Assembly (NCBI RefSeq): GCF_018449575.1
Contig: NZ_JAAVUT010000016.1
Location: 53,744-117,743, forward strand
Reading direction: 5' to 3'
DNA length: 64,000 bases
Origin: Sodalis sp. dw_96
GTDB taxonomy: Bacteria > Pseudomonadota > Gammaproteobacteria > Enterobacterales > Enterobacteriaceae
The notes under the pieces are model-generated. The model was not told the DNA's origin and searched no databases. It saw only the letters and a program-made list of their open reading frames with translations. Numbering within the stretch: the first letter of the stretch is position 1; every line of letters begins with the position of its first letter. The position numbers and the translations under genes were made by a program. Shown here piece after piece: positions 43,215 to 53,976 of this stretch.

Positions 43215-43319
43215 TTTTATATTCCCTCATACTGATATTCTTATGTTGTAGAGTACGTTGCGGTTAACCGGATAAACGGCGATGGAGAGAATTAAACTGG
43301 CATTGACGGCCCGGCGGAC

Positions 43320-44474
43320 TTAGACATCACGGCGGTCGATGGTGACCTGGGCCACGGTCCAACCGGCGGACCGCTCATGCAGCGTCAGCCCGAGTCCAGG
43401 CCGCTGGGGCACCCGCATATGGCCGTCGGCAATCTCAACCCGTTCATTAAATACAGGCTCCAGCCACTCAAAATGCTCGACCCAAGTTTCATGGGGGTAG
43501 GCGGCGGCCAGATGTATATGGATCTCCATGACAAAGTGCGGCGCCATCATCAGACCGCGGTTCTCCGCCAGTGCGGCAATCTTCAAAAAGGGAGTGATGC
43601 CGCCGATGCGCGGCGCATCATGCATTAACAGATCCACCGCCCCGGTTTTGATATAGTCGGCCACTTCGTTGACGCTGGTGAGCATTTCACCGGTGCCGAT
43701 GGGCGTAATCAGCTGCGCCGACAGCGCGCCATGACCCTCGATGTCATACGCGTCCAACGGCTCTTCAATCCACTGCAATTCGTATTGCTCCAGCGCTTTA
43801 CCCATGCGCAGGGCGGTGGTGCGATCCCACTGCTGATTGGCGTCCACCATCAGCGGCACCTGATCCCCCAAATGTTTACGCACTTGCTCCACGCGCTGCA
43901 GATCCAGCTTGCGATCCGGGTGGCCGACTTTCATTTTGATGCCGCCAATGCCGCGGGCCAAAGACTGCGCCGATTTGTCGACGATCTCTTCCACCGAAGC
44001 CTGCAGATAACCGCCGGAGGTGTTATAGCAGCGCACTTCATTACGGTGGGCGCCCAGCAGCTTGGCCAGCGGCAGGCCGGCCCGTTTGGCCTTCAAATCC
44101 CATAGCGCGGTATCCATGGACGCGATGGCCTGGGTTGCCACGCCGCTGCGTCCCACCGAGGCGCCGGCCCAAACCACTTTGTCCCACAGACGGCTGATAT
44201 CGTTCGGATCTTCGCCAATTAATACCGGCGCCACCTCTTTGGCATGAGCGAACTGCGCCGGCGCGCCGGTGCGCAGGGTATAGGTAAAACCCAGCCCGCT
44301 GTATCCTTGCTCGGTTTCTATTTCGGCAAACAGCAGCGCCACGTCTTTCAGGGCTTTTTGCCGGCCGGTGAGGACTTTGGCATCGCTGACCGCCATGTTT
44401 AGCGGCACATTCACCGAGGATAATTTGATGCTGCGGATACGATCGGAGGGGGTTACCGCTACTGGTTTTGACAT
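43320..44474 (-). CDS. L-talarate/galactarate dehydratase-like enolase-superfamily enzyme
   Basis: This 384-residue enzyme closely follows the talarate/galactarate dehydratase pattern: AVSDAKVLTGRQK in the capping domain, VWAGASVGRSG, the KxK pair K180/K182 (GGIKMKVGHP), metal ligands D211 (MVDANQQWD), E237 (WIEEPLD) and E263 (GTGEML), and the late APHFVMEIHIHLAAAYP with the catalytic His. It converts galactarate or L-talarate to 5-keto-4-deoxyglucarate. AAGGACAG lies before the ATG. It is divergent from a LysR gene. Confidence 0.88.
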   Translation of the reverse strand: MSKPVAVTPSDRIRSIKLSSVNVPLNMAVSDAKVLTGRQKALKDVALLFAEIETEQGYSGLGFTYTLRTGAPAQFAHAKEVAPVLIGEDPNDISRLWDKVVWAGASVGRSGVATQAIASMDTALWDLKAKRAGLPLAKLLGAHRNEVRCYNTSGGYLQASVEEIVDKSAQSLARGIGGIKMKVGHPDRKLDLQRVEQVRKHLGDQVPLMVDANQQWDRTTALRMGKALEQYELQWIEEPLDAYDIEGHGALSAQLITPIGTGEMLTSVNEVADYIKTGAVDLLMHDAPRIGGITPFLKIAALAENRGLMMAPHFVMEIHIHLAAAYPHETWVEHFEWLEPVFNERVEIADGHMRVPQRPGLGLTLHERSAGWTVAQVTIDRRDV

Positions 44475-44632
44475 GAGCTGTCCTTATGGGTGGTGGTGGG
44501 GTAAACCGGTTTTCAACGCATAAAAGTGCCGCAAGCAGCACATTTATTCATTAGTTCTTACTGGTATCTTGTAATGGACGACTAATACTGTCTATTCCAA
44601 TCAGGGCATGGATTAATACGGGGATTGAATCA

Positions 44633-45562
44633 ATGTTTGAGTTGGGGCAGTTGCGCTGTTTCACCACGGTGGCAACCGAGTTGAGCTTTCGGCGGGCCGC
44701 CGAAAGGCTGAATATGACCCAGCCGCCGCTGAGCCGCCAGGTACAGTTGCTGGAGCACCATCTCGGCGTGCAGTTATTCGAGCGTACCACGCGTTCGGTG
44801 ACCTTGACGCCGGCGGGACGCGCCTTTTTTATCGAGGCCAATCATCTGCTGGAGCGTGCGCAGAGCGCGGTTAACACCGCCCGCCGAATTGCCCGGGGAG
44901 ATATCGGTACTATTACCATCAGCTTTGTGTCCTGCGCGGTGTATGAATTCTTGCCCGAGGTGATAAATCAGGTGAAGCGCCTGCACCCGCAGATCGATAT
45001 CAATCTGCAGGAGATGTCCACCAGCGAGCAGCTTGAAGGGGTTCGTTTGCGGCAGGTGGATATCGGCATTGTGCGTTCGGCCGATTGCCGGCACGGCTTT
45101 ATTTGCGAAAGTCTGGTCAAAGAGCCTTTTGTGCTGGCTGTGCCCCGGGACCATCCCCTGGCAACGGCCCGGGATATCCGGCTCCAGGCTCTGGATAAGG
45201 AACCGTTCATCACCTACGGACATGCCTCCTGGCAGCCATTTTACGAACTGTTCGCCGGCGTGTTCCGAGCCAATAATATCCAACCGCGCTATGTGCATCA
45301 AATCGGCTCCACCGTCACCATGCTTTCCCTGGTGAACGGCGGCATGGGACTGGCGCTGGTGCCGGCCTGCGCGGCGCGCATTCGTTTTGAAAACGTGGTA
45401 TTTCGTGACATTGATCTGGGAGAAGGGGTCTTCAGCGAGCTGTCCCTGATCCGTCGCGATGATAATGATAATCCGGTGTTGGCCTTACTGCTGGATGCGC
45501 TGCGCCGGGCTGTGGATGCCGGACGGGCCCCTGGGGCAGACAAGGGCGGCGGCACTGGGTAA
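44633..45562 (+). CDS. LysR-family transcriptional regulator
   Basis: This 309-residue LysR protein has the helix-turn-helix LGQLRCFTTVATELSFRRAAERLNMTQPPLSRQVQLLE (BenM/CatM style with PPLSRQV) and the effector domain beginning GTITISFVSCAVYEFLPEVI. The 158-bp gap to the divergent dehydratase gene suggests control of the galactarate/talarate operon. Confidence 0.9.
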   Translation: MFELGQLRCFTTVATELSFRRAAERLNMTQPPLSRQVQLLEHHLGVQLFERTTRSVTLTPAGRAFFIEANHLLERAQSAVNTARRIARGDIGTITISFVSCAVYEFLPEVINQVKRLHPQIDINLQEMSTSEQLEGVRLRQVDIGIVRSADCRHGFICESLVKEPFVLAVPRDHPLATARDIRLQALDKEPFITYGHASWQPFYELFAGVFRANNIQPRYVHQIGSTVTMLSLVNGGMGLALVPACAARIRFENVVFRDIDLGEGVFSELSLIRRDDNDNPVLALLLDALRRAVDAGRAPGADKGGGTG

Positions 45563-45593
45563 ACCGTATTTAATACGCCCCTTATAAACGATT

Positions 45594-45617
45594 CTGCCCG
45601 CGCTATAGCGCGGGCAG
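45594..45617. terminator. Bidirectional terminator hairpin
   Basis: CTGCCCGCGC-tata-GCGCGGGCAG, a perfect 10-bp GC-rich stem, sits between the convergent LysR gene and the sugar porter gene. No long T-run follows on either strand. Confidence 0.72.
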
Positions 45618-45634
45618 AGAGTAAGCCGCGATGC

Positions 45635-47125
45635 TCAGACTTTACGTTTTTCCGCGCTGCTCAACAGGGGTTTTGGTGTGGCGGGGGTATTATTGTAGCG
45701 GGCATAGAAATAATGCTCTATTTGTTCCAAACTGCGGCCGCGGGTCTCCGGTATGCAGCGGATAACAAACACCGCGCCGCCGATACCGATGATCCCGAAG
45801 ATAAAGAAGGCGCCGGACAGACCGAAGGCAGCCAGTAGCAGCGGGAACGCCATGGATATGCAAAAGTTGGCTATCCACAAGGAGAATACCGCGGCGCCCA
45901 TGCAGATTCCGCGCATCCGGATGGGGAAAATTTCCGACAGCAGCAGCCAGGTCACCGGCGATAGCGCACCTTGTTGGAAGCATAAGAACAGTAACATTCC
46001 CCCCAGGATCATATAACAGCGGACCAGATTTATGTCACCGTTGCTTCGAAACTCCGGCAGCAGATAACATACCAGGCCAATCAGGAACAGGCAGCAGGTG
46101 CAGCCCAGTTGGCCCAGCAGCACCAGCGGACGCCGGCCAACCCGACCCAGAACCCAGATCCCGACAAGCGTCATCAATACCGATACCACGCCGTTGGCAA
46201 TGGTGGCGAACAGGGCCGCGTCAGTACTGAGTCCGGCGGTTTTAAGCACGGTAGGGGCATAATACATGATAGTGTTGACGCCCGTGAGTTGCTGAATAAC
46301 CGCAATACCGATACCCAGCAGGAACAGTTTTTTTAACCAAGGTATGGCCAGGTCGCGCAGTTGGCCTTTACCCTGGACTCGGTTCTCTTCGATGGTTTCC
46401 TCGATTTCGGTCATTTCCCATTCCACGTCTTCCTTGGCGCGGGTGCGTTCCAGGACTCGGCGCGCCTCGGCAAAACGGCCTTTCATGGCATACCAGCGCG
46501 GCGTGTCGGGCATAAACATCATGCCGATCCACAACAGTACGGCCGGAATGGTTGCAATAGCCAACATCCAGCGCCAGGTGGTATCGCCGCCCCAGATTTC
46601 ATGGAACGTCGCATTGGAGATATACGCCAGCATTTGTCCGGAGACAATCATCAGCTCCTGTATGGTGACCAGTTGGCCCCGCTTATTGGCCGGCGCGATT
46701 TCGGCGATATATACCGGTACGGTAGCCGCTGCACCGCCCACGGCCACGCCGAGAACCAGACGAAAGAAAACCATCCAGTGAACGTCCGGCGAGAGGGACG
46801 TGCCCGCCGCACCGACGGCGAAGATTATCGCCAGCAGGATAATGATTTTTTTACGTCCGGCGCTGTCGGCTAGATGCCCGGCGGTCAGCGCGCCAAATGC
46901 GGCGCCAAACAGCAATGAACTGGTGACCAGGCCGGTGGTGAGAGGCGTAAGGTGTAATTCCCGACCCATAAACAGTAATGCGCCGGATATCACGCCCGTA
47001 TCGTAGCCGAATAGCAGGCCGCCCAGTGTCGAGATGATCGCAATGATTTTAACGAAGGGTTCTGTTCTGGTCTTACTGTTCGGTCCGGAGGCCGGATTAT
47101 TTGTTATAAATTGCTCATGTTCCAT
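45635..47125 (-). CDS. iolT: Sugar porter-family MFS transporter, probable myo-inositol:H+ symporter
   Basis: This 496-residue, 12-helix carrier has the sugar porter motifs STLGGLLFGYDTGVISGAL, GHLADSAGRKK, PVYIAEIAPANKRG, QQLTGVNTIMYYAP and CIPETRGRSLEQIE. It resembles IolT1 of Salmonella. It lies at the left edge of the inositol genes, upstream of nothing else on its strand, with its own AT-rich promoter containing TATGAAAT and TTTCAT half-sites. Inositol as cargo is inferred from context. Confidence 0.85.
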   Translation of the reverse strand: MEHEQFITNNPASGPNSKTRTEPFVKIIAIISTLGGLLFGYDTGVISGALLFMGRELHLTPLTTGLVTSSLLFGAAFGALTAGHLADSAGRKKIIILLAIIFAVGAAGTSLSPDVHWMVFFRLVLGVAVGGAAATVPVYIAEIAPANKRGQLVTIQELMIVSGQMLAYISNATFHEIWGGDTTWRWMLAIATIPAVLLWIGMMFMPDTPRWYAMKGRFAEARRVLERTRAKEDVEWEMTEIEETIEENRVQGKGQLRDLAIPWLKKLFLLGIGIAVIQQLTGVNTIMYYAPTVLKTAGLSTDAALFATIANGVVSVLMTLVGIWVLGRVGRRPLVLLGQLGCTCCLFLIGLVCYLLPEFRSNGDINLVRCYMILGGMLLFLCFQQGALSPVTWLLLSEIFPIRMRGICMGAAVFSLWIANFCISMAFPLLLAAFGLSGAFFIFGIIGIGGAVFVIRCIPETRGRSLEQIEHYFYARYNNTPATPKPLLSSAEKRKV

Positions 47126-47494
47126 GATGACTCCAGTGATCTTTTAGACCGGGTTGTAGGGACATCTTGCAAAAGAAAATAGGGCAACAATTGATCAGCT
47201 TGCCACTCTACTTTAGATCTTATTTTTCATTTTTATATAATATGAAATTTAATTTTTGTGTTGTGGTTCAAAAAATCAAATTAACATATCTAATAATCAA
47301 TAAGTTATATAATGTCTATTGAGGGCTTTTTTATAGCGGACAAAGGACCGGATATGGAATTTATTAATAATATTTTTTTTGAAATTTTTACTTCATGTGT
47401 TGGCAGGCATAATACCGGTTAGCCAAAAGCCGCAGGGCTCAATAAGCCGCCCTGCGGAAAATGACCGAGATTGAATCAACCCTGTGCCGAGGCG
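47126..47494. other. 369-bp AT-rich region between iolT and iolE
   Basis: No gene is supported. It holds the iolT promoter with half-sites TTTTCAT (near 47225) and TATGAAAT (47241-47248), and the iolE terminator at its right end. Confidence 0.6.
47430..47457 (-). terminator. Terminator after iolE
   Basis: CCGCAGGGC and GCCCTGCGG form a perfect 9-bp stem with a 10-base loop, 38 bases beyond the iolE stop codon. On the minus strand it is followed by CTTTTGG. Confidence 0.75.
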
Positions 47495-48391
47495 TTAAAT
47501 ACCGGCAACTTCCCGAATATAGCGTCGTGCCTTGACCGCATATTCAAAGGGATTGGCTTTGGCGGGATCCTGTTCCGCCTCCACGACTATCCATCCTTGG
47601 TACCCGCTATCCTCCAGCAGCTTAAATACTGGGTTGAAATCAATTACCCCATCGCCTGGTACGGTAAAAGTGCCTTTTTTCACGCCATCAAGGAAACTGA
47701 GTTTGTGGGCGCGAACCTCGGCAACCACGTTATCCCTCACATCTTTTAGATGTACGTGGTTAATGCGCGGCAGGTGTTTTTTCAGGATGTCCAGCATCGC
47801 GTCCTGCGAGCCTTCGGAATAATAGGCATGGCCGGTATCGTAAAGCAGATACACGTCGTCATTCACCAGATCCAGGAAATGGTCGATTTCCTTGGCCGTC
47901 TGAATACCGGTACCCATATGGTGATGCAGGCCGACGGTCATGCCTTTTTGGGCGGCGAGATCCGCCAGTTCGTTATAGCCGGTCGCCACCAGTTGCCATT
48001 CGCTGTCGGTAAAGTTAGGCCGGCCCTCCAGTACCGGCTTTGGCGTACCCTGGGTACTGCGCGACTGTTCGGAACAGCCGATGACCTTTGCCCCCATGGC
48101 ATTCAGAAAATCCCGGTGCACGATGAACTCTTCGATGGTTTTGGCCCTTTGCCCGTCGGCAAAAAAAGTGCTGAACCAGGCATTGCAGATTTGAATACCG
48201 CGAATATCCAGCATCGGTTTGAGGATCTTCGGGTCGCGGGGATATTTACTGCCCACTTCGCTGCCGGTAAAACCCGCCAGGGCCATCTCGCTGACAATCT
48301 GCTGGAATGTATTTTCCTTACCTAAATCGGGCATGTCGTCATTCGTCCAGCCGATGGGGGCGATGGCGAGTCTGACCTTGTTTTTATCCAT
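47495..48391 (-). CDS. iolE: myo-Inosose-2 dehydratase
   Basis: This 298-residue TIM-barrel enzyme dehydrates scyllo-inosose to 3D-trihydroxycyclohexane-1,2-dione. It starts [19 protein letters not shown] and contains [46 protein letters not shown] and [10 protein letters not shown], all characteristic of IolE with its metal-binding Glu/Asp/His set. ATG 48391 begins the conserved part. It follows iolG on the same strand by 83 bp. Confidence 0.93.
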   Translation of the reverse strand: MDKNKVRLAIAPIGWTNDDMPDLGKENTFQQIVSEMALAGFTGSEVGSKYPRDPKILKPMLDIRGIQICNAWFSTFFADGQRAKTIEEFIVHRDFLNAMGAKVIGCSEQSRSTQGTPKPVLEGRPNFTDSEWQLVATGYNELADLAAQKGMTVGLHHHMGTGIQTAKEIDHFLDLVNDDVYLLYDTGHAYYSEGSQDAMLDILKKHLPRINHVHLKDVRDNVVAEVRAHKLSFLDGVKKGTFTVPGDGVIDFNPVFKLLEDSGYQGWIVVEAEQDPAKANPFEYAVKARRYIREVAGI

Positions 48392-48474
48392 GATAAATAC
48401 ACCTTGAACGGAGTAATATTCGATTAGCTGTTCCGGCGCGCAGTTTTGCGCCGCATGTAACAAAACAGGGTTGC

Positions 48475-49488
48475 TTAGCGTTCATAAAAAGCCGGGCGGG
48501 GCGGGAGCGAGATGCTGACCAAGCCGGGGGTCTTTTGCGCCGCGACACAGGCATCCGCCGCCACCGAGGCCGCGTAGCCGTCCCAGGCGGAGGGGCCGGT
48601 CAATTCTCCGTGAATCACGCCGTTGATGAAATCCTGCAGTTCGACGTCATAAGCGTCGATAAAGCGATCCTTCCAGTCGGTGAGGATGGTGTGCGAACGT
48701 TTGGCGCCGCTGCGCAACAGAACACTGGACGGTTCCGGCAGGCTGGCGATACCGTTTTCCCCCACCACTTCGGTTTGGATGTCATAGCCGTACTGGCAGT
48801 TGACGAAGACTTCCACATCAATGCGCGCTCCCTTGACGGTTTCCAGCAAAACGATCTGCGGATCGCGCAGTTTGGCGTGGGTGTGCGCGGTAGCACGAGG
48901 GAAAATAACCTGCGCGGAGACGTAATCATCGTTTAGCAGCCAGCGCAATACGCCCAGTTCGTGGATCATGGTATTGGTGATGGCCATATCGGTGGTGTAG
49001 CCTTCATCCACGTTCGGGTTGCGGTGCGCGCAGTGGAGCATGAGCGGTTGACCGATTTCGCCGCTGTCGATCACCTTTTTCAGCGCCCGGTAGCCCTGAT
49101 CGTAAGGCCGCATAAAACCCACCTGAACCAGACGGCGCCCATAGGCGATTTCGGCGTCGACGATGCGTTTACACCCTGCGGCGGTTACCGCCAGCGGCTT
49201 TTCGCAAAACACCGGTTTGCCCGCGGCAATGGCCGCCAAAACGAACTCTTCATGGGTGGGGTCCCAAGATGTTATGATCAGCGCATCGACATTGGAGGCC
49301 TTGATGACCTGCTTTCCGTCTGGCAATACCTCGGCGTCCAAACCCAGCCGCTTGACCGCCTGGGCGGCGCCGTTGAGGTTGATATCGGAAACAGCAACCA
49401 CCTTTGCGCCCTGCAGCACCTGGCTACAGCGGCGGATATGTTCCTGACCGATAGCCCCGGTACCAATCACCCCTAATTTCAGCGTCAT
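48475..49488 (-). CDS. iolG: Inositol 2-dehydrogenase
   Basis: This 337-residue Gfo/Idh/MocA enzyme oxidises myo-inositol to 2-keto-myo-inositol with NAD. It has [19 protein letters not shown], the EKPLAVT motif with catalytic lysine, and [20 protein letters not shown] followed by [10 protein letters not shown] with the active-site Asp/His. ATG 49488 is preferred to 49494 because AGGAG is 7-8 bases upstream only of the former. It is the first gene of the iolG-iolE operon. Confidence 0.93.
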   Translation of the reverse strand: MTLKLGVIGTGAIGQEHIRRCSQVLQGAKVVAVSDINLNGAAQAVKRLGLDAEVLPDGKQVIKASNVDALIITSWDPTHEEFVLAAIAAGKPVFCEKPLAVTAAGCKRIVDAEIAYGRRLVQVGFMRPYDQGYRALKKVIDSGEIGQPLMLHCAHRNPNVDEGYTTDMAITNTMIHELGVLRWLLNDDYVSAQVIFPRATAHTHAKLRDPQIVLLETVKGARIDVEVFVNCQYGYDIQTEVVGENGIASLPEPSSVLLRSGAKRSHTILTDWKDRFIDAYDVELQDFINGVIHGELTGPSAWDGYAASVAADACVAAQKTPGLVSISLPPRPAFYER

Positions 49489-49610
49489 GTTCATTCTCCT
49501 GTAAGACGTTATCTTTCAGCTGTTGAAGTTCACATCTACCGCAACCCGTTAACCCTATTGCGCAAAGGGACCGCGCCGGATAATGAGTTATCGCATTCAT
49601 ATTTTGTTCA

Positions 49611-49631
49611 TATGAAAATATATATTTCATA
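49611..49631. promoter_or_regulatory. TATGAAA/TTTCATA inverted repeat upstream of iolG
   Basis: Two 7-base arms with a 7-base AT spacer, 123 bp before the iolG start. The half-site TATGAAA recurs in front of other iol genes, so this is a candidate site for the RpiR-type regulator. Confidence 0.5.
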
Positions 49632-49880
49632 AAATACTAATACAAAAAAAACGTTCTGTTCTGCGATGAAGATCATATATTGAAGGTTTTTTTTTGCCGC
49701 CTCCTCTGAATTCAGACTCTCCCAAGAAGATTCGACGGCGGTCAATATGATGATAATTAATTGTTTTAAAGAAAAATTATGTGCTTTAAGTCGTCTTTTT
49801 TTTCCCTGGGTTCAAGGCGTGGCGGAGAGAGGCCGGCCAGAAAGGGTGAAAACCGATGACCGGCAATATGCGCGGGATGC

Positions 49881-49950
49881 TTTTTTTTATGAGCTGGATC
49901 TAAAAATTAAAATTTCAATATTAACTTATTATGAAATAAATGTTTTCATA
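49881..49950. repeat. 70-bp repeated leader, copy 1 (upstream of iolI)
   Basis: The block begins with eight T and ATGAGC, continues GGATCTAAAAATTAAAATTT, and ends with TGAAATAAATGTT. It is nearly identical at both ends to 60452-60521. Inside, ATTTCA (49912-49917) and TGAAAT (49932-49937) form a dyad with a 14-base spacer. Confidence 0.8.
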
Positions 49951-50126
49951 TGTCCGTCATATGCGCGTCCCGGGACATCTCCGCACGCTTAACTATTTAA
50001 CCCTCAGTCGTTTTACCGAAGATGGCCGCGACCGGCATTGCTAATCCATAGGCGTTCAAGGCAACAGCCTTTTGCTTGAACATGGGAATAACATCATCCT
50101 CTCCAACGAGAGGCAGGGGTCTAGGT

Positions 50127-50945
50127 ATGGACATTGCTCAAAACAGGTTTTGTATCAATCGGAAAATCGCGCCCAATCTGACTATCGAACAATTCTTCAA
50201 GCTGGTTAAACGCTGCGGGCTGAACAAAGTTGAATTACGTAACGATATGCCCAGCGGCAAGGTGACGGATGCGCTCAGCGCAGGGCAGGTTAGCGTGCTG
50301 GCGGATAAGTACGGCATGGAAATCATCACTATCAATGCGGTATATCCGTTCAATCAGATAACCGACGCGCTGTTGGAAAAAACCGAAGGGCTGCTGGCGG
50401 AGGCTCAGGGCGTCAATGCTAAAGCGCTGGTCCTTTGCCCGTTGAATGACGGCACGCCGATTCAACCGGAACAGACGGTGGCGGCGATGCAAACCCTGGC
50501 GCCGTTGTTTAAGAAATACGGCGTGAAAGGGCTGGTGGAGCCACTGGGTTTCCCACAGAGCTCGCTGCGTTCCGCAGTGCAGGCCCAGTCCCTGATCCGT
50601 GATGCGCAGGTACCCTTTAGCATCGTACTGGATACCTTCCATCATTACCTGTTCGTTGAGGACGAGACGGATTTCGAAGCCAACATCGATATCAGTCTTA
50701 TCGGTCTGGTGCATTTGTCCGGCGTGGAAGACGGCCGTGCCAAATCCACACTGAGCGACGAAGAACGTCTGATGCTGAGCGGCCGGGATCGGATGAAAAA
50801 CATTGCCCAGGTAACGCGCCTGGAAAAACTCGGCTACCATGGCATCTATTCATTCGAGCCATTTTCTTCAGTGCTTGCCAGCTGGAGCGAAGGGCAAATC
50901 GAGCGGGAAATCCACCAAAGCCTTGACCTGCTAACCCATTCATAG
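50127..50945 (+). CDS. iolI: Inosose isomerase-like TIM-barrel protein
   Basis: This 272-residue xylose isomerase-like TIM-barrel protein starts MDIAQNRFCINRKIAPNLTI and contains VELRNDMPSGKV, LVEPLGFPQSSLRS, IVLDTFHHYLF and LVHLSGVED, with metal-binding Glu, Asp, His and a late Glu (YSFEPFS). IolI interconverts 2-keto-myo-inositol isomers. ATG 50127 begins the conserved region. It is the only rightward iol gene of this part and converges on iolH. Confidence 0.83.
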   Translation: MDIAQNRFCINRKIAPNLTIEQFFKLVKRCGLNKVELRNDMPSGKVTDALSAGQVSVLADKYGMEIITINAVYPFNQITDALLEKTEGLLAEAQGVNAKALVLCPLNDGTPIQPEQTVAAMQTLAPLFKKYGVKGLVEPLGFPQSSLRSAVQAQSLIRDAQVPFSIVLDTFHHYLFVEDETDFEANIDISLIGLVHLSGVEDGRAKSTLSDEERLMLSGRDRMKNIAQVTRLEKLGYHGIYSFEPFSSVLASWSEGQIEREIHQSLDLLTHS

Positions 50946-50965
50946 CCATAGAAAACATAACTCGA

Positions 50966-50999
50966 TGCCGATCGTCGCCATACGTCGCGACGGTCGGCA
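50966..50999. terminator. Bidirectional terminator between iolI and iolH
   Basis: A 13-bp stem, TGCCGATCGTCGC paired with GCGACGGTCGGCA (one G-U), with an 8-base loop, lies between the convergent stop codons. Confidence 0.72.
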
Positions 51000-51021
51000 A
51001 TATCACCTGTCAAACGTGTTC

Positions 51022-51900
51022 CTACAGCAATTCCCGCTCGATTCTTTCGCGGGTTTCCACGGCCTGGCGGGCCATTTTTTCCGGGTAGCCGAACAGCGAT
51101 GCGGCGATAATTGCCTCGCCCCCAACCTTAAAGGTTCGGTTGGCAAAATCCATATCCCGTAGCTTTTTGAACAGGCTCTCAAAATTCACCTCGCCTTCGC
51201 CAATCGCCACATGCTGATGGATTGTCGCGTCTACCCCCGGCGGGTTAACAATGTAACGGCAGTTCCGAGTGTGGTTCATGGTATCGGCAATTAATACGTG
51301 GGATAACTCCTCGCCGGCATAAGCGAGCATTCCGTCTATATCACCCACGCCTTTATCGTAGAAAAAGGTGTGGGCTGCCGCGTAAAGGTATTTAACATGT
51401 TCGCTGCGCAGGGATTTTACCAAATCGGCCGTTTCGTTATTGAGCTCGCAAAAATCCCAGGGATGGGACTGGATTTCCACGCGGATGCCTTCCCGCTCGA
51501 TGATGGGCAATAAGTCTTCCATGGACCGGTACCACATCTCTTCGCAGATTTCAGGTTCATTGGGGTTGCCGGATAATTCGGTATTAATGACCTGTACACC
51601 CATTTCCACCGCAATTTCTATCATCCGTTTCCAGTTTTTCACCGCCGCCTGGCGCCTGGCCTCGTCGGGACCCGACCAGCGATACACCACGATGAAGGAT
51701 GAAATATCGACGCCATTGTCTTTCATCGCCTGTTTATATTCGGTTATGACATCCTTGCCGGCTTTGGGATGTTTATAAAAAGGATTAATACGTGGATGAG
51801 GTGACTGCTCAATATAACGGTAGCCCCAATCGGCCACCTGTCTCACCATATCGGTAATACTCAACTCTTTAATGACATCCACGTCGAAAGCGATTTTCAT
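51022..51900 (-). CDS. iolH: IolH-like sugar phosphate isomerase/epimerase
   Basis: This 292-residue TIM-barrel protein starts MKIAFDVDVIKELSITDMV and has YRYIEQSPHPRINPFY, VINTELSGNPNEPEICEEMWYRSMEDLLP, VEIQSHPWDFCE and HVLIADTMNHTRNCRYIVNPPG, a pattern seen in IolH proteins. Its exact reaction in inositol use is not established. GGAG lies 8 bases before ATG 51900; the GTG at 51909 is too close to it. It follows iolD on the same strand by 135 bp. Confidence 0.8.
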   Translation of the reverse strand: MKIAFDVDVIKELSITDMVRQVADWGYRYIEQSPHPRINPFYKHPKAGKDVITEYKQAMKDNGVDISSFIVVYRWSGPDEARRQAAVKNWKRMIEIAVEMGVQVINTELSGNPNEPEICEEMWYRSMEDLLPIIEREGIRVEIQSHPWDFCELNNETADLVKSLRSEHVKYLYAAAHTFFYDKGVGDIDGMLAYAGEELSHVLIADTMNHTRNCRYIVNPPGVDATIHQHVAIGEGEVNFESLFKKLRDMDFANRTFKVGGEAIIAASLFGYPEKMARQAVETRERIERELL

Positions 51901-52035
51901 TCTTTTCACTCCTTTACCAACAGCAGCCGACCGGTGATAAATGACAGTAATACCACCGGCGATCTTTGCGGATCGATGTTTTGCGGATCGAATAAATGCG
52001 CCGGGAAATACCCCTGCGCCGGGTTTGTTTAATCT

Positions 52036-53976
52036 TCAGTATTGACGGGCTTTGCTGATATTCTCCGCCAGCATTTGCGCTACGGCCTGTATCCCGGCGC
52101 TTTCCGATACCTGGGCACCCCCTACCCGCCACCAGCTGAAATATTTATGGATCATGGTTTTCGGCAATACTTTAATATCAATCAGCGTCGAGAGGGTTTG
52201 CTTCCGGGCATCTTCCAGGGCGTGATGCAACTCCTCCACCGTAGTGACATGGTAACTTTTACAGCCGTAGCCTTCGGCAATTTTGGCGAAATCCACCGGC
52301 ACAAAACCGCCGTCAAGCCGGGAAGGGGATTTTTCGCGGAAACGAAATTCGGTGAAAAAACTGTGCATACCGTGCTCTAACTGCAGGTTATTGATACAGC
52401 CGTTGGTCATGTTGTCGAACAGTATCACGTTGATTTTGCATCCTTCCTGGATGGAAGAGACCAGTTCGGAATGGGACATCATAAAGGCGCCGTCCCCCAC
52501 CAGGGCATACACTTCCCGCTCCGGCTCGGCCATTTTGACCCCCAGGGCCGCGTTGACTTCGTAACCCATGCAGGAATAACCGTATTCCACGTGATAACCC
52601 TGGGTAGCGGTCGTGCGCCAGATACGCTGTAAATCTCCCGGCAGGCTGCCCGAGGCGGCGACAATCACCGCATCCCGGGGGATGCTTTCATTGACGATAC
52701 CCAGCACCCGGCTTTGAGTCAGCAACGAGCCGGTAATGCTGTTGAATTCGGCGAAAACGGATTTGCGATCCAGGGTATCGTCAATTTCGGGAACAAAATC
52801 GTCGCCGGTATAATTAACCGCATAAACCCGTTCCCGTTCCGCCTGCAATTGGTCGCGCACGTCGACCACGCGAACCCCCCAGTCCGTCCGCCAGTCTTCC
52901 GACGCCAGGCAGTCATTGAGGGCGTGCAGAGCCTCGCGTGCGTCCGCGTTTATCTGGCAACCGTCGAGCTTGAAGGCGTCGAAACGGTTGATATTCAGGT
53001 TCAGGAACGACACCGCCGGATTCTGGAAAATCCATTTGGAGGCGGTAGTGAAATCGGTATAACGTGTGCCGACGCCAATAATTAAATCCGCCTCTTTGGC
53101 AAGCTGGTTGGCGGCCAGGGTCCCTGTTTCGCCGATACCGCCGACGTTCAGCGGGTGATCGGAAATCAATGTGCCTTTTCCGGCCTGGGTTTCAGCGAAA
53201 GGAATACCGTAACGCTCTGCGAGATTCAGCAGCGCCTGGCCGGCGTCCGAGTATTTGGCGCCACCGCCGCAGATCAACAACGGTTTGCGTTTTCGTAATA
53301 GCAATTCCACCGCCTCGTCCAGCATATCCGCCGTGGGTGGCCGGCGTTCGATACGATGCACGCGTTTTTGAAAGAAATAATCCGGATAATCATAGGCCTC
53401 GCCCTGGACATCCTGCGGCAGTGAAAGGGTGACCGCGCCGGTTTCCGCCGGGTCGGTCAGAACACGCAAGGCGCTGATGCAGGCGCTCATCAACTGTTCA
53501 GGCCGGGAAATGCGATCCCAGTATTTGCTCACGGTGCGAAAAGCGTCATTGGTGCTGATGCTCAGATCATAGGACTGTTCAATTTGTTGCAGCACCGGGT
53601 CGGGCTGGCGGGTGGCGTAAACATCGCCGGGCAGCAGCAGCAGGGGAATGCGATTGGCGCTGGCGGTGGCAGCCGCCGTAATCATATTGGCGGCGCCGGG
53701 ACCGACGGAAGAGGTACAGGCATATATCTGCCGGCGCAAAGACTGCTTGGCATAACCGATGGCCGCATGGGCCATGCCTTGCTCGCTACGACCCTGATGG
53801 ATGTGCAGCTGCCCGCAATCCTGTTCCAACGCCTGCCCCAGGCCAAGGACATTGCCGTGGCCGAAAATAGCAAAAATCCCTTTAATGAATTTCGTTTCGA
53901 CGCCGTCAACTTCCACATATTGATTATCTAAAAAACGCACCAGCGCCTGAGCCATGGTCAATCTGATTGTGTTCAT
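52036..53976 (-). CDS. iolD: 3D-(3,5/4)-trihydroxycyclohexane-1,2-dione acylhydrolase
   Basis: This 646-residue thiamine diphosphate enzyme opens the inositol ring product to 5-deoxy-glucuronate. The N-terminal domain includes [20 protein letters not shown], the catalytic-type Glu region, and [13 protein letters not shown]. The C-terminal ThDP-binding motif is [15 protein letters not shown] to NNLQ. The start at ATG 53976 has GGAAGGA upstream. The gene faces the divergent RpiR-type regulator across a 770-bp gap. Confidence 0.93.
   Translation of the reverse strand: MNTIRLTMAQALVRFLDNQYVEVDGVETKFIKGIFAIFGHGNVLGLGQALEQDCGQLHIHQGRSEQGMAHAAIGYAKQSLRRQIYACTSSVGPGAANMITAAATASANRIPLLLLPGDVYATRQPDPVLQQIEQSYDLSISTNDAFRTVSKYWDRISRPEQLMSACISALRVLTDPAETGAVTLSLPQDVQGEAYDYPDYFFQKRVHRIERRPPTADMLDEAVELLLRKRKPLLICGGGAKYSDAGQALLNLAERYGIPFAETQAGKGTLISDHPLNVGGIGETGTLAANQLAKEADLIIGVGTRYTDFTTASKWIFQNPAVSFLNLNINRFDAFKLDGCQINADAREALHALNDCLASEDWRTDWGVRVVDVRDQLQAERERVYAVNYTGDDFVPEIDDTLDRKSVFAEFNSITGSLLTQSRVLGIVNESIPRDAVIVAASGSLPGDLQRIWRTTATQGYHVEYGYSCMGYEVNAALGVKMAEPEREVYALVGDGAFMMSHSELVSSIQEGCKINVILFDNMTNGCINNLQLEHGMHSFFTEFRFREKSPSRLDGGFVPVDFAKIAEGYGCKSYHVTTVEELHHALEDARKQTLSTLIDIKVLPKTMIHKYFSWWRVGGAQVSESAGIQAVAQMLAENISKARQY

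Larger units (their letters stand above)
49489..50126. promoter_or_regulatory. 638-bp divergent iolG/iolI promoter region
   Basis: No gene is supported. It holds, from left to right, the 21-bp imperfect palindrome TATGAAA-atatata-TTTCATA (49611-49631) at a position suited to iolG control, and one copy of the 70-bp repeated leader (49881-49950) facing iolI. An 81-codon frame at 49747 has no coding character. Confidence 0.6.

Noticed and set aside
49747..49992. 81-codon frame between iolG and iolI
   Set aside because: It runs across the 70-bp repeat, whose second copy at 60452 is not translated, and has no coding character.
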